Translations under genes and position numbers: made by a program
Assembly (NCBI RefSeq): GCF_029873635.1
Contig: NC_080425.1
Coordinates: 39,187,390-39,251,389, forward strand
Length of the DNA stretch: 64,000 nucleotides
Reading direction: 5' to 3'
Source: Malania oleifera
Taxonomy: Eukaryota > Streptophyta > Magnoliopsida > Santalales > Ximeniaceae
Notes under the pieces: model-generated
Told to the model about the DNA's origin: nothing
The model's input: only the letters and a program-made list of their open reading frames with translations
The model's database searches: none
Part shown: positions 37,498-49,485 of the stretch, in pieces
How the letters are laid out: every line of letters begins with the position of its first letter
Position numbering within the stretch: position 1 is the stretch's first letter

Positions 37498-38838
37498 AAT
37501 ACACATCTCCCTAGCATCTTCTACTAAAAATCCTAAAACCTGCCACAAATGCATCTTTCTGACAACACTTACCCTATTGCCAAGGAAGTGTAAATAACCT
37601 CTCTACCTTCCAGCCTAATCTGCTCGTCTAACTGGATCACCAAAAAAATGTTAAATTACTAGGATGAGATAATGCTTAGTAAGATGAAATATGCTATTAC
37701 CAGTGCCTGGCAATTAAATTTATATAAATAATTTACTGATAAAAAACTGAACTAAGATATCATGTAAAATATAATACTATGCAACCCATACCTATGTGGC
37801 TTAAAATACAACTGTTTTATCTAAGCTTTCTATTTATTCATACTACAAATATTATAATATATCTGCTGTTATTTTCTAAATCTGTATATATATAAATAAC
37901 TATGAAAACTACCCTAGAAATCTGTATGTCATGATTTAACCCCTCAGGATAGGGTTGTGCGACCCATAGGTGGGAATTAACACTAGTTGGCCCACAAGGA
38001 TAAGTCAACTGATACTCTATCAATCCTCTGACCGGCCTCATTACAATCCCTCCAAAGGCTATGTACGAGCCTCTCCCTCGTCAAACCAACCACCTTTACC
38101 CAAAATACTGGGGAGCCTGCAATCCCTCCAAGGCATTGATGGAAATCCACACACTATCTGAAGTATGTGGTTGCACTCTGATATGAAATAGCTTCAGTAC
38201 CGTGCTCTACTGATCAAATCTAACTAAAATAATTCATTAGGGTCAGATATTATATAATACTAATATATAATTATCTTACTGTTTCATCATGATTCCAAAA
38301 TAAGCATAACACTGTAAATCTAATATGAAAATACTTTAATATCTTACTAAAATAGTTGCAATATCTGATCTTTAATATTTGACTGAATAAACTGTAATAT
38401 CTGAGTATTATGGTTTTGAAATTCTGGAAATCATGGTATTCTGTACATACTTTAAAATATCTATCTGTAAAATATATGTTTGTATAATATCTGTTTGTAA
38501 AATATCTGTCTATATATACACTGTAATTTATAATTCTCTAAAATCTAGTAAAACATATTTTAGTGCAAAAATACTGTAAATCATGATAATCTGAAAAAAC
38601 TATATATACTCTGTAGTGAACAAATACCTACTTAGGCCACACAATTAATAAAACTCATGTTCTAAAATCTGCAAAACTGTATAATTTATACTCTGTATCT
38701 TAATAAACAAATACTATAATTTACTGATAAAATTTCTGAATTTACTAGCATAGCATATTTCCCTTACCTAGCACTAAGCTCGTCTGCGAATTTGCTAACT
38801 TACGCCCATGGCGTTCATAATTCCATAATCTTGAAATT

Positions 38839-38902
<64 letters not shown>

Positions 38903-39313
38903 CCGTCGATCAACTGAATTTCCCAGAATAGTTTCATACTCATATTTCCTAAATTATAAACTATTTGTCATTTACTTGGGTTTTTAAGGAAAACAGCTAC
39001 TAAAAATCCTAGTCTGCCTACCGTGTATACACCCCAACCATGAATTTTACAAAATCCCAATTTCTTAATTTAACCTCATAAATACATTCACATCTAGGCT
39101 TATACCTTAAATAAATTAATAATCAATCCAAAAATACCCAAATAACACCCTTACCTCAGTTTTGGGATGGTGCCCCAAAACCCCAAATCAAAATTCTACT
39201 CTGCCTACATTGTAGAGAATCTTCCCAGGAATCCCATGGTAGTTTCTAATCATCGAAATAAGGCTTATTGGAGCAGAAATTGTAAAGAGAAGGGAGAGGG
39301 GTCATGGGTTCTG

Positions 39314-39392
<79 letters not shown>

Positions 39393-39672
39393 ATTTGATT
39401 TATTTAACAAAATGAAGCTCTCGGTTCTCTATAACTTTCAGCACTGTCCAAAAAACCGTCATCGATTTTCTATGCTTCTTAGAAAACCATCACTGATTTT
39501 CAATTAATCGGCTCCAAAATTACCATTTTACCTTTACCCGACCGCGGATAAAACCAAAAACCATCACCGATTTTCTGGCTCCTTCAGAAAACTGTCACTG
39601 GTTTTCTCCTGCCTTAGACGAAAATCCATTTTTTCCATTTTCTTTCATTATTTTATTTTTCGGGCCACTACA
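37360..39672 (-). mobile_element. 5' LTR of M3 (2.3 kb)
   Basis: Begins TGAAATGACCAC and ends TCGGGCCACTACA. It aligns by eye with 20698-22895. Microsatellites: TA 37455-37492, AC/TA 38838-38898, GA 39318-39390. Degenerate ACCGTCGACGGT boxes at 39446-39612 lie on the promoter side of the GA tract when read on the minus strand. Confidence 0.88.
39318..39390. repeat. (GA)n microsatellite, about 73 bp
   Basis: Pure AG repeat in the M3 5' LTR. The partner tract in the M3 3' LTR (22725-22749) is about 25 bp, so it has expanded or contracted since insertion. Confidence 0.95.
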
Positions 39673-39992
39673 CATAGCACCAATATACTAATTTAAGGTT
39701 CAGCCCTACCATTCAGAAACAAAATCGACAATAGTTACCATGGTTTTCCTAAAATTGTCACCCCAGGAAAATCACAGAAACCACCCCAAAGTTTCTGCCT
39801 CCAAACTGTGAGACAAAATGCTAAATTCTCATATTAATCCCTCGCAATGACTTTATCAAAATCCAAGTCCATCCTCTTCCTATCAAAATCCATTCCTATA
39901 CTCTAGTATTTTTTTCGCTGTACACTAAAGTCTACAGAATCAAGCAACCTAGGCTCTGATACCAAACTTGTAACGATCTCCAAATTACTACC

Positions 39993-40027
<35 letters not shown>

Positions 40028-40115
40028 ACTCTGATAGCCATAATACTATTCATTATAATATCTCATACCCAAAGTGGTACGAGGATACCTGTTCACAACA
40101 TATACCACCTAAGCA
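39673..40115 (-). mobile_element. Leader (second part), PBS and 147-bp 5' LTR remnant of M2
   Basis: 39673-39952 continues the M2 leader. GCTCTGATACCA at 39953-39964 is the exact reverse complement of the TGGTATCAGAGC PBS. 39969-40115 matches the first ~145 bp of the M2 3' LTR (9113 onward), including a TA microsatellite (39993-40022), then stops at CACCTAAGCA and passes into array unit U1 integrase. About 2 kb of this LTR is deleted. Confidence 0.88.
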
Positions 40116-40800
40116 ATTGGATTTAGTATATGCCACTGGTTGAGTTTTCTTATAACAACTACCAGGACAGTATTGGGATGACACCATACAGCATTGTATG
40201 GTCACATGTGTCGATCTCTGTTATACTGGGACGAAACTGGTGAAAGACAGATTATGGGGCTAGAGATTTTTCAACTAACTTCTAAGAAAATTAGACTTAT
40301 TCGAGACAGAATCAAAGCTGCTCAAGTCGACAGAAAAATTATGTAGACACTCACCAACGAGAGCTGGATTTTGGTGTAGGAGTCAAGTGTACTTGAGAGT
40401 TGCACCAATGAAAAGAGTGATGAGATTTGGGAAGAAGGGTAAGCTAAGCCCTAGGTATATTCGGTCGTTTGAGATACTTTAAAGAATTGGTCTAGTTGCC
40501 TATGGGGTGGCAATACCTCCGGCTCTGTCTAGGGTCCATAATGTACTCCACATCTCTATGTTGAGGAAGTACATCCCAGATCCTTTGCACATGATCAGTT
40601 ATGAAACACTGGAACTCTAAGATACCCTATCATATGAAGTGATGTCAGTTAAGATTCTGGACAGAAAGGAGTAAGAATTACGCACTAAAAGGATCCCATT
40701 GATAAAAGTACTTTGGCACAATCCCGCAATCAAGGAAGCTTCATGAGAGTTAGAGGATAAAATGCGTCAGAGATATCCACATCTGTTCAGTGGGACCCTG
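40116..40800 (+). pseudogene. Integrase C-terminal half and chromodomain, array unit U1
   Basis: Resumes at TTGGATTTAG (Gln codon now TAG), YMPLVEFSYNN, then the GKLSPRYIRSF barrel, the LRKYIPDP segment and ELRTKRIPLIKV of the chromodomain, with several stops. The 3' untranslated part up to the purine tract before 41092 is complete, including the ~104 bp missing from U0. Confidence 0.82.
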
Positions 40801-41091
40801 CGTTGAACTGATAAAAGTAAAGGTAAATAATTGTTTTTTACTTTTGTCATGTACATTGTAAGGTAGTTGGTTATAAGTTAGTGTTTTTGGTTCTAGGTTA
40901 TGAAGGGTTTTGGGAGAGTTTTCTTTTTATGTGATTGATTGTAATCTCCCAGGACTTTTATTGTAACCACAGTATTCCTTTGTCATAAGTGAGGGTAATT
41001 AATAAAGATTTGGTGATTTGTTTTTCAGTTGGTGATATAAGTGATGATTAATAAATTTTTGGAGGACGAAATTTTTATAAGGATGGGAGGA

Positions 41092-41820
41092 AGTAAAGAC
41101 CTAGAAAAGAGGAAAAAATAATAATAAATAATGAAAATGGTCAAAAAATGAGGAGAATAGGTTTGGCACAGGCCAAACCGTTGATGGTTTTCTAAGCTTA
41201 GGAAAAATCGTTGACGGTTTTGAGTTACCGAGGCTCTGTAAGTATTAAATGGTGAAAATTAGGTTGGTTAAAAACCAAACCGTCGACGGTTTCAAGAAAA
41301 CCGTCAACTATTTTTTATGGGATAGTGGCTTCTAAATAAGGCACCAACTCATTTTGTTTGGGATTTTAATCACTTTCTCTCTCCTCTCTCCTAGGGTTGT
41401 GAAGCTCTGCTTCTTTCTCTTCAATTTCTATCAAACCATTTGCTTGATTGACGATTAAACGCCATTTCTAAGGCCTAGCAGTGACCTTCGTCAATTTAAT
41501 TGGAGTAGATTAGCCGTTTGGGGGTCCTAGGCACCACTTTGAAGTTGAGGTAAGGAGAATGAATAATGTATGTTGTTTTTAAAGATTATGACTAAGCTGA
41601 GATATGGGAGCCTAGGAATGTTATGGGGGCAGTTATCCCAAAATTAAATTGATTAAACTAAGGTATATAAATACAGGGTTTTGTACGAACGCCGCAGGCA
41701 CTATTTTAGGATCCTTGCGAGCATTTCTTCAAGAATCAGGTAAGGGGAATAAATTATGCCTGACATTTTGGAAAGTAACTGATTAATTTAAAGCATGAGA
41801 ATATGAAAATATTGTATATG
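41092..41820 (+). repeat. Truncated LTR segment of array unit U2
   Basis: Starts AGTAAAGACC (TG decayed to AG). Palindrome boxes at 41178, 41207, 41278 (a perfect ACCGTCGACGGTTT) and 41299; the TATA sequence is mutated to TTCTAAATAA. It ends at the shared junction with pol near 41830-41880. Confidence 0.8.
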
Positions 41821-41825
41821 ATTTC

Positions 41826-42170
41826 TTGATGTATCAGGAATTTGAAAAACACTGGTTTGGATTATCATATATTTTTCTAGGCAATTATAATACTATAGAA
41901 TATTTACGGGAGATCTTTTGGTGGAGTAATATGAAGAAGGAAATTGTTGGACACGTGGAGCAGTGTTTGAGATGCCAGCGGGTTAAAGCTAAGCATCAGA
42001 GACCGACAAAACCATTGATACCACTTCACATCCCTGAATGGAAGTGGGAACATATTTCTATGGATTTCATCACAAGATTATCGCCGACACTTCATGGACA
42101 AAATGCCATCTGGGTAGTCGTTGACCAATTGATGAAGACGGCCCATTTTCTTCTAATCAGAGTTAACTAC
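41826..42170 (+). pseudogene. Integrase N-terminal half, array unit U2
   Basis: The longest open integrase piece in the array. From the junction it reads YLREIFWWSNMKKEIV, zinc finger CLRCQ, PLHIPEWKWEHISMDFITR (first catalytic Asp), then LHGQNAIWVVVDQL. It is interrupted at the NYS position by solo LTR D, into which a longer open frame continues spuriously. The N-terminal residues before YLRE derive from LTR and junction sequence, not from integrase. Confidence 0.88.
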
Positions 42171-44435
42171 TGCAGAGACCCGGAAGATTTAAAATATGAA
42201 ATTAAAGAAGGAAAGGAAATTTTCAAGAGTAATTCATATGGCTTCGTCGTCGATTGCCCTGGACTCGTCAACGAACTGCCTTCTGTGACTTGTCGACGAG
42301 GACACGTGTCTTATCGATGAAGAGCTACCGAGAGGGGAAAATTTTAGACCTTTGGTTCGTTGATGAACTCATTACCGTCGTCAACAAACTCCCTTCATAC
42401 GTTCATTGACGAGTCCACGTATCTCTTCAATGAAGCCACATGGCTAGCCACCTATATATACACAAAAAGTTGGATTTTGGCGAAAGAAAACAGTCTCTTC
42501 TCTCTCTCTCTCTAGAATTTAGTTCCCCTCACTTCTCTCTACGATTTCGGCCCCGATTTTCCCTATTTTGACGATCAGAAGTTACCACGATGATCCTGGG
42601 GAAATTCTCTACAACTTAGCCGCAGCAGCATTTTGGTTTGAGAAGTTCAGGCACCATCCCAAAATCAGGGTAAGTTGGTTATTTTAGAATTTTCTTCGTT
42701 ATCAGGCTTTTCTGAACTCAGATCTTGTGTTAGATGAAATTATACTGAAGTTTGAGTTGATTAAACTAGGGTGTTGTGATTTCAGAGTTTGAGTTTCCAA
42801 ACACCACAGGCATGGGTTGAGGATCCCAGTGGGTGTTTTCTTGAGATCTCAGGTAACATTGATAAAAATTAGTAGTTTATAATTTTATGGATAAAAGAAA
42901 TATGTGAGCTTGGCGAAAAGGCGAGTATAGTTATTGTTCTGAGTTTGGGTTGATTGAATTAGGGAATGTACATTGTTTCAGGGTATTGGAGTTTGGTACG
43001 CTGTGGGCATAAGAAAAGTGGGAGTCAGGCTTCCCAGTCAATTAGGTAAGGGAAATATGCTATGCCAATTAAATCAGAAATTTTTACTAGTAAAGTGTAG
43101 TATATATTTACTAGTTTCCAGAGTAAGAAATTATACAGTTTTATATATTATAGTTAATGAGTTTTATTTATTTGTGTGGCATGAGAAGTTTTAGTATAAA
43201 ACAGAATTCTATACAACTTTCACAGAATTATGATTACATAGTTTTATAGAATTAAGATACACAGATTATATGGTTTATTTACAAAACTATGGCTATTCAA
43301 TGTTTTAAAAAATTATGATTTACACAGTATATTCAGATATTATAGTTTATTCAGATATACAGTTTTCATAGTACCATGATATACAGATTACAAAACCATG
43401 ATAAACAGATAATACAAAACCATAACATATAGATATTACAGTTTATATAGATTAGTTTATTTCAGTGTTATGGTTAATATAGTTTTACATAATCATGGTT
43501 ATTACAGCTGAACAGAATCATAGTAAACCAATAAGATATATAGCAGTATTATATAGTATCAGACCTTGATGGATTAGATCAAATTACAGAGCATGATACC
43601 GTAGCTAATTCAGTACAGAGTGTAACCATATATTTCAGATAGTGTGTGAATTTTATGAGTAGTCGATCGTGCCTAGGGAGAGCTTGCAGACTCCCCAGTA
43701 GTCCGGGTTGAGGCGGTCGATCTAACGATAAAGGTTTCAGTTCACTTATCTTGGCAAGCGAACCAGTGTTAAGTCCCGTCTACGGGCCACACAATCCTGT
43801 CATAAGGGGTTAAATCATGACACATAACCATCCAAAGAAGTTTTCACAGTTTTATATATATAGATTTACAGAAAACAACAGTTATATTTAGAGATACTAA
43901 AACTATGACTAAATAGAAAGTTTAGAAACAATTGTATTTTAAGTCACGTAGGTGTGAGTTATATTGTATTTTATTTTACATGTTATGTAAACTCAGTTGT
44001 CACACACTGGTAATAGCATATTTCGTCTTACTGAAAGTTGTCTTATCCTAGTAATTTAACATATTACAGGTGATCCAGCTAGACGAGCAGATCAGGCTCG
44101 AAGATAGAGGGGATATTCTTGTTGCCCTGTTTATAGGGTAAGTGTTTTTTAGGGATGTATTTATTAGTAGACTCTAGATGATCTGGTGGATAATACTAGA
44201 GAGATATGTATATAAATGTTTTGTGAAATACTAAATTTTGGTATTGTAATTATGGTTGTATGATTTTATGTTTTCCGCTGCATAGGTGTGTTTTCTTATG
44301 AACAAGGATTCGTTGGTGCCCACTTTGGGACTGAGAAGTTATAGTAGATGTTATCAGAGATATCAGCATAATATGATTGTATAGCACAAAAATAATAATA
44401 ATGATAGTAATGGTAGGAATTTTTGGGTCGTTACA
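42171..44435 (+). mobile_element. Solo LTR D (2.27 kb) in array unit U2
   Basis: Begins TGCAGAGACCCGG and ends TTTTTGGGTCGTTACA; perfect TSD ACTAC (42166-42170, 44436-44440). Palindromes of CTTGTCGACGAGG type at 42238-42450, TATA-like CTATATATAC near 42461, CT tract 42497-42515, a GTACCG... block near 43598, the GGCCACACAATCC core near 43790 and the CTTACTGAAAGTTGTC block at 44027-44050. No internal region. Confidence 0.93.
42238..42475 (+). promoter_or_regulatory. Promoter-like region of LTR D: CTCGTCGACGAG boxes and TATA
   Basis: At least seven variants (TTCGTCGTCGATTG, CTCGTCAACGAAC, CTTGTCGACGAGG, CTTATCGATGAAG, TTCGTTGATGAAC, CGTCGTCAACAAAC, TTCATTGACGAGT) precede CTATATATAC and a CT-rich leader. 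Role inferred from position. Confidence 0.5.
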
Positions 44436-44440
44436 ACTAC

Positions 44441-45350
44441 TCTATGAGTAGATTGGCGGAGATGTACATGTAGAAGATAGTTAGACTGCATGGCGTGCCA
44501 GTGTTTATCGTATCTAATCGGGACCCATGGTTCACATCACAATTCTGGAAGGGTTTACAAGGAGCCTTGGGTTCTCAATTGACATTCAGTACAACATTTC
44601 ATCTTCAGATCGATGGACAGAAAGAGAGGACTATATAGATATTAGAAGATATGTTGCGGGCCTTTGTATTGGACTTTGGTGGTAGTTGGATCCAGTATAT
44701 ACCACCCGTTGAGTTTTCTTATAACAACAGCTACCAGGCCAGTATTGGGATGGCACCGTACAAAGCATTGTATGGTCATAGGTGCTAATCTCTGTTAAAA
44801 TGGGACAAGACTAGTGAAAGACAGATTATGGGGCCAGAGATTGTTCAACAAACTTTTGAGAAAATCAGACTCATTCGAGACAGAATCAAAGCAGCTCAGA
44901 GTCGACAAAAAAGTTATGCAGAAACTTGCCAGTGAGAGCTGGAGTTTGGTGTAGGAGATCACGTGTTCTTAGGAGTTGCACCAAGGAAAGGAGTTATGAG
45001 ATTAGGGAAGACGGGCAAGTTGAGCCCTAGGTATATTGATTCGTTTGAGATACTCGAAAGAATTAGTCGAGTTGCCTACAAGGTGGCAGTACCTATGGCT
45101 CTATCAAGGATCCATGACGTATTCCACGTGTCTATGTTGAGGAAGTATGTCCCAAATCCTTCGCACATGATCAGTTATGAATCACTAGAACTCCAAGATA
45201 CCCAATCATATGAAGAGGTGTCGATTCAGATTCTGGATCGGAAAGGACAGGAATTACGCACTAAAAGGATCCCATTGGTAAAAGTATTATTGCACAATCA
45301 CGCAGTCGAGGAAACTTTATAAGAGTTGGGGGGATAAAATGCCTCAAAGA
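44441..45350 (+). pseudogene. Integrase C-terminal half and chromodomain, array unit U2
   Basis: Continues from TCTATGAGTAGATTGG. It includes the second Asp region ([10 protein letters not shown], with the catalytic Asp replaced by Asn), the Glu region, the barrel and chromodomain: open segment 44963-45322 reads GKLSPRYIDSFEILERISRV, HVSMLRKYVPNP, and GQELRTKRIPLVKVLLHNH. A CAG codon is kept at the WIQY position that is TAG in U0 and U1. Confidence 0.85.
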
Positions 45351-45666
45351 TAACCACACTTGTTCTGTGTGACCCAATGTTGAACTAATAAAGGTAAAGG
45401 TAAATAATTGTTTTTGACTTTTGTCATCTACAGTGTGAGGTAGTTGGTTATAAGTTAGTGTTTTTGGTTCTAGGTTATGAACTGTTTTAGGAGAGTTTTC
45501 TTTTTATGTGATTGATTGTAATCTCCCAAGACCTCTATTGTAACGACGGTATTCCTTTTTCATAAGTGAGGGCAATTAATAAAGATTTGGTGGTTTGTTT
45601 TTTAATTGATGATATAAGTGATGATTAACAAATTTCGAGCACGAAATTTTTTTAAGAAGGGGAGGA

Positions 45667-46420
45667 TGTAGAGACCCAAAAAAGGAAAAAAAATAAAAAT
45701 AAATAATGAAAATGGTAAAGAAAAAGAGGGAAGTGGGTTTGGCACAGGCCAAACCGACGACGGTTTTCTGAGCTCAGGAAAAATCGTCGATGATTTTGAA
45801 TTACTTGACCCTCAGTAAGGGTCAAACGGTAAAAATCAAGTTGGTTAAAAACAAAACCATCAACGGTTTCAAAAAAATCGCCAACAGTTTTGTCTGGGAC
45901 AGTGGCTTATAAATGGGGCAGTAGCACATTTTGTTTGGGATTTTAATCACTCTCTCTCTCTCTTTCCTCCTCCTAGGATTGCGAAGCTTTGCTTCTCTCT
46001 TTTCAATTTTTTTCAAAACCATTTGCTTGATTGAAGATCAGATGCCATTTCTAAGGCTTAGCAGCGATCCTCACCAATTTAATCGGAGTATATTAGCGGT
46101 TTGGAGGTCCTAGGCTCCACTCCAAAGTTAAGGTAAGGAGAATGAATATTGTAAGTTGTTTTTAAAGATTAATTGGTTAAACTAAGATACGAGAACCTAG
46201 GAATGTTATAGGGGTAGTTATCCCAAAATAAAACTGATTAAACTAAGGTATATGAATATAGGGTTTTGTATGAAGGCCGCGGGCACTGTTTTAGGATCCT
46301 TGTAGGCATTTCTCTAGAAATCAGGTAAAGGGAATGAATTATGTTAGGCATTTTGGAAATTAACTAATTAATTTAAAGCATGAGAATATGAAAATATTGT
46401 ATATGATTTCCTAAAGTATC
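45667..46420 (+). repeat. Truncated LTR segment of array unit U3
   Basis: Starts TGTAGAGACCC. Boxes ACCGACGACGGTTTT, ATCGTCGATGATTTT, ACCATCAACGGTTT and ATCGCCAACAGTTTT; TATA-like TTATAAATGGGG near 45907. CT tract near 45948-45965. Joins pol at 46430-46460. Confidence 0.8.
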
Positions 46421-46439
46421 AGGCATTTGAAAAATACTA

Positions 46440-46952
46440 GTTTGGATTATCATATATTTTTCTAGGCAATTATAATATTATGGAATATTTACGGGAGTTC
46501 TTTTGGTGAAATAATATGAAGAAGGAAATTATTGGATACGTGGAGCAGTGTTTGAGATGCCTATAGGTTAAAGCTGAGCATTAGAGACCGGCGAGACCAT
46601 TGCAACCACTTCACATCCCTGAATGGAAGTGGCAACATATTTCTATTGATTTCGTCACACAGTTACCGCTGGCACTTCATGGACAGTACGCCATCTGGGT
46701 AGTCGTTGACTGATTGACAAAGACTGCCCATTTTCTTCCAATCAGAGTTAACTACTCTATGAGTAGATTGGTAAAGATATACATGCAAGAGATAGTTAGA
46801 CTGCATGGTGCGCCAGTGTCCACCGTATCTGATCAGGACCCACGGTTCACATCATAATTCTGAAAGAGTTTACAAGGAGCCTTGGGTTCTCAATTGACAT
46901 TTAGTACAATATTTCATCCTCAAACAAATGGACGGACAGAAAGGACTACACA
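46440..46952 (+). pseudogene. Integrase N-terminal half, array unit U3
   Basis: Shows YLREFFWW, KKEIIGYVEQCLRC, HISIDFVTQLPLALHGQ (first Asp), the DQDPRF region (second Asp) and HPQTNGRTERT, cut at the TSD by a solo LTR. Stops occur after VVVD and in the SQF region. Confidence 0.84.
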
Positions 46953-49480
46953 TAGAATGCCCCAAGCCTCTAAGTGGGCCCGGAGTGCTACTAATCCATT
47001 TATTTACCTGATAATCCACATTCCAATGTCATGTACGCAGCGAAAAACATAAATATAATCTCCCAAAAATATAATACCAGAGTTTTCTAAATCTATCTAC
47101 CAATCATAATAAATTAATCATCCACCTGTATTCAAATATATACATATCTACAAAAACATAACCTACACGTCTAGTATTCACCACACCAGTATGTTTCACA
47201 TCCATTCGTAAAATCTAGAAGACTTAAAACATAGAACAAAAAAACATGAATTTATACATCACAAAATTAACATTAAAATATACCATTTTCACATTTTATT
47301 TCCCAAAAATGGTATAAAATATCGAGCTCTCTAAGCTCGATCTCAAGGAAATCCTAAAAAAGATAAATTCATATTCAGGTGAGACACATCTCGATAAGGG
47401 AAGAAATAATATATTAAAACAGTGTGTGACTAACATGAGGTTCATAAATATCATTTTAATAAAATTTGCAAAATGTTATCATAAACACTAAAATCATTCT
47501 GTGAATCAAACACATGCAAAATATTTAACCCCACGAGATTACCCAAGGATAAGGGTGATTACCCGCCCATACAAGTAGCACCCCTCTGCTCTGATACATT
47601 TGGCAACCTAAGGGTCGCTACTGACACATACCGAGGCACTCACCTTACTCAGTAAGCCCTAGAGTATTAGATTGATCACGTACTCACACAGTTCAAACAA
47701 AGGTTTACCAATGAAGGCCCCAAGGATAGGGAAATCTACCCGCCCATGCAACTAGGTTCCCTCTGCCCTATTACATTATGCAACTACTGCCACATCTGAA
47801 GTTACTAGAGCACTCACCTTTCTCAGTAAACCCTCAGGCGAAGAGTACGCCTCACCCAATCATAACATGTTCTACAAGTATAGATACTTCTAGTATCATA
47901 ATACATTGTTCTTTCTGTTATTATTCAACCATTCACCTACATTCATGTTCATAACTTTAACATTTCATTTCATTTCACTTTAAGTGACTCTTTTCCATTT
48001 TACATTGTTCACATTTCACATTTCACATTTCACACTTCACACTTCATTTTCATTTCATTCATTTCTATTTTCATTTCATTTCGTTATATACCGAGCATCT
48101 TTCAGCTTTTTTACCCAGCATCTTTCAGCTGTTTTACCCAACATCTTTCAGCTATTTTACCCAATATTTTTCAGCTATTTTACCCAACATCTTTCAGCTC
48201 TTTTACCCAACATCTTTAAGTTGTTTTACCCAGCATATTTCGCTGTTTACATGGTTGCATTAACACATACGAGTAGCACAGTTCATATCATATTTCATTT
48301 TCAATGCAGTACTTACTTAACCTGCATCTCATACATTTAACATATATTTGCGCAAAACTTACATTTACTCATGCCACACAATTTAGTAATAAAATTCATA
48401 TACTGCTTATAAAATAAGTCAACCAACATTTAATGTTTATATACTGAAATATATTTCATTTCTTATATAATTATCCTGAAAATATTTTCCACTTTCATCA
48501 GTTTATTTTCGCATATGCATGTCTAATAAACAGCCACAAACTCGAAAAAACAAAATTTAAATAGTTGGCATTTTAAACACATACCAAAACATACACACGT
48601 ATATATAACACAATTTATTTTCCATCAAATTCATAAAAATTCTGGTTTAATATATATATTTCCCCTTACATGGTTTCTTGAACTACGCCAACAAGGACCC
48701 CAAAAAATACCTACGGCGCTCACCCGAGCCCTCAATCAAAAATCCTAATTTCATTAAATTAACCCTAAATAAAATATTATTTTAATATTTTCTAAGCCCA
48801 TAAATTCTAAATAAATAATTATACCCTTAAATATAGCCAATTTACCTAATTTTTCAAATCTCACATCGCTTTGGAGTGGGGCCTAGAAAACCCCAGTTGG
48901 AAATTTACTCACATCAAAATGACAACGATCACGACTAGAACCCTGTGGTGGTGCCTGATCGTCGATTTAATAGCATATTTAACGAGAAATTAAGGATTTA
49001 GAGGAAACATACCTTTCCCCATGAGTGGTGCCTACACCGCTCCCACGATAAATCCGCCCAAGAAAAATGTCGATGGCGGAGCTAGGAACCCAACAGTACC
49101 TTCCGTCTCCCGATCAATTGAATATACGCCGAGAAATTAGGAAAGAGAGAGACGGAGACGGAGGAGTGGCGAGACGCTGGCGAGCGTTTTGCCTCTACAA
49201 TTGAGATTTGAGATTTCAATCACAAATCTCCTCCAGCAGCTTCGTAAAGAAGCCTTCTAATATATATATATATATCATTATTCCAATTTTTTTACTATCT
49301 TATTTCTTTATTTAATAATGTTTAATTAATTAATAATTACTTTTTTTTCATACAATTTCTTTTTATTTGTTTATTTAATACATTAATTTAATAATGTTTA
49401 ACTAATTAATTGATTAATAATTTTTAATTAATTAATAATGTTTTTTTATTTAATAACTCCTTTTTTTCCGAGTTATTACA
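46953..49480 (-). mobile_element. Solo LTR (2.53 kb) of the gag-only element family, minus orientation, in U3
   Basis: Left end TAGAATGCCCCAAG (TGTAA decayed), right end GAGTTATTACA; TSD ACACA (46948-46952) and ATACA (49481-49485), one change; other units confirm ATACA as the original target. It contains the reverse complement of the family blocks: GTGGGCCCGGAGTGCTACTAA, GGTGAGACACATCTCG (47379-47399), CCTTACTCAGTAAGCCC, and the 22-bp minisatellite (about seven units, 48107-48245). Confidence 0.92.
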
Positions 49481-49485
49481 ATACA

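Larger units (their letters stand above)
20698..39672 (-). mobile_element. M3: minus-strand gypsy element inserted in the M2 leader
   Basis: Two LTRs (20698-22895 and 37360-39672) clearly belong to one family and enclose pol (with a large deletion), protease, gag, leader and PBS. The pol gene is interrupted by the tandem gag-only element at 24167-34959. LTRs differ by many substitutions and by microsatellite length, so insertion is not recent. A clean TSD was not resolved (left AATAC, right about AATATAC eight bases beyond the LTR end). Confidence 0.85.
9113..40115 (-). mobile_element. M2: minus-strand Tekay/Del-like gypsy element with nested inserts, inserted in U1 integrase
   Basis: Order on the plus strand: 3' LTR (9113-11265), purine tract, pol, protease, gag, foreign insert C (15941-20574), leader, M3 (20698-39672), rest of leader, PBS, and only the first ~147 bp of the 5' LTR (39969-40115). 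The U1 integrase before 9113 and after 40115 belongs together, except for about 57 bp lost with the rest of the 5' LTR. M2's own DNA, without inserts, is about 7.5 kb. Chromodomain-type pol ends place it in the Tekay/Del chromoviruses (family-level inference). Confidence 0.85.

Noticed and set aside
39167..39415. ORF ending in Arg-Glu repeats
   Set aside because: Translation of the GA microsatellite in the M3 5' LTR.
47984..48340. 118-codon plus-strand ORF
   Set aside because: It reads the reverse complement of the 22-bp minisatellite and a CATTTCA-rich stretch of a solo LTR.
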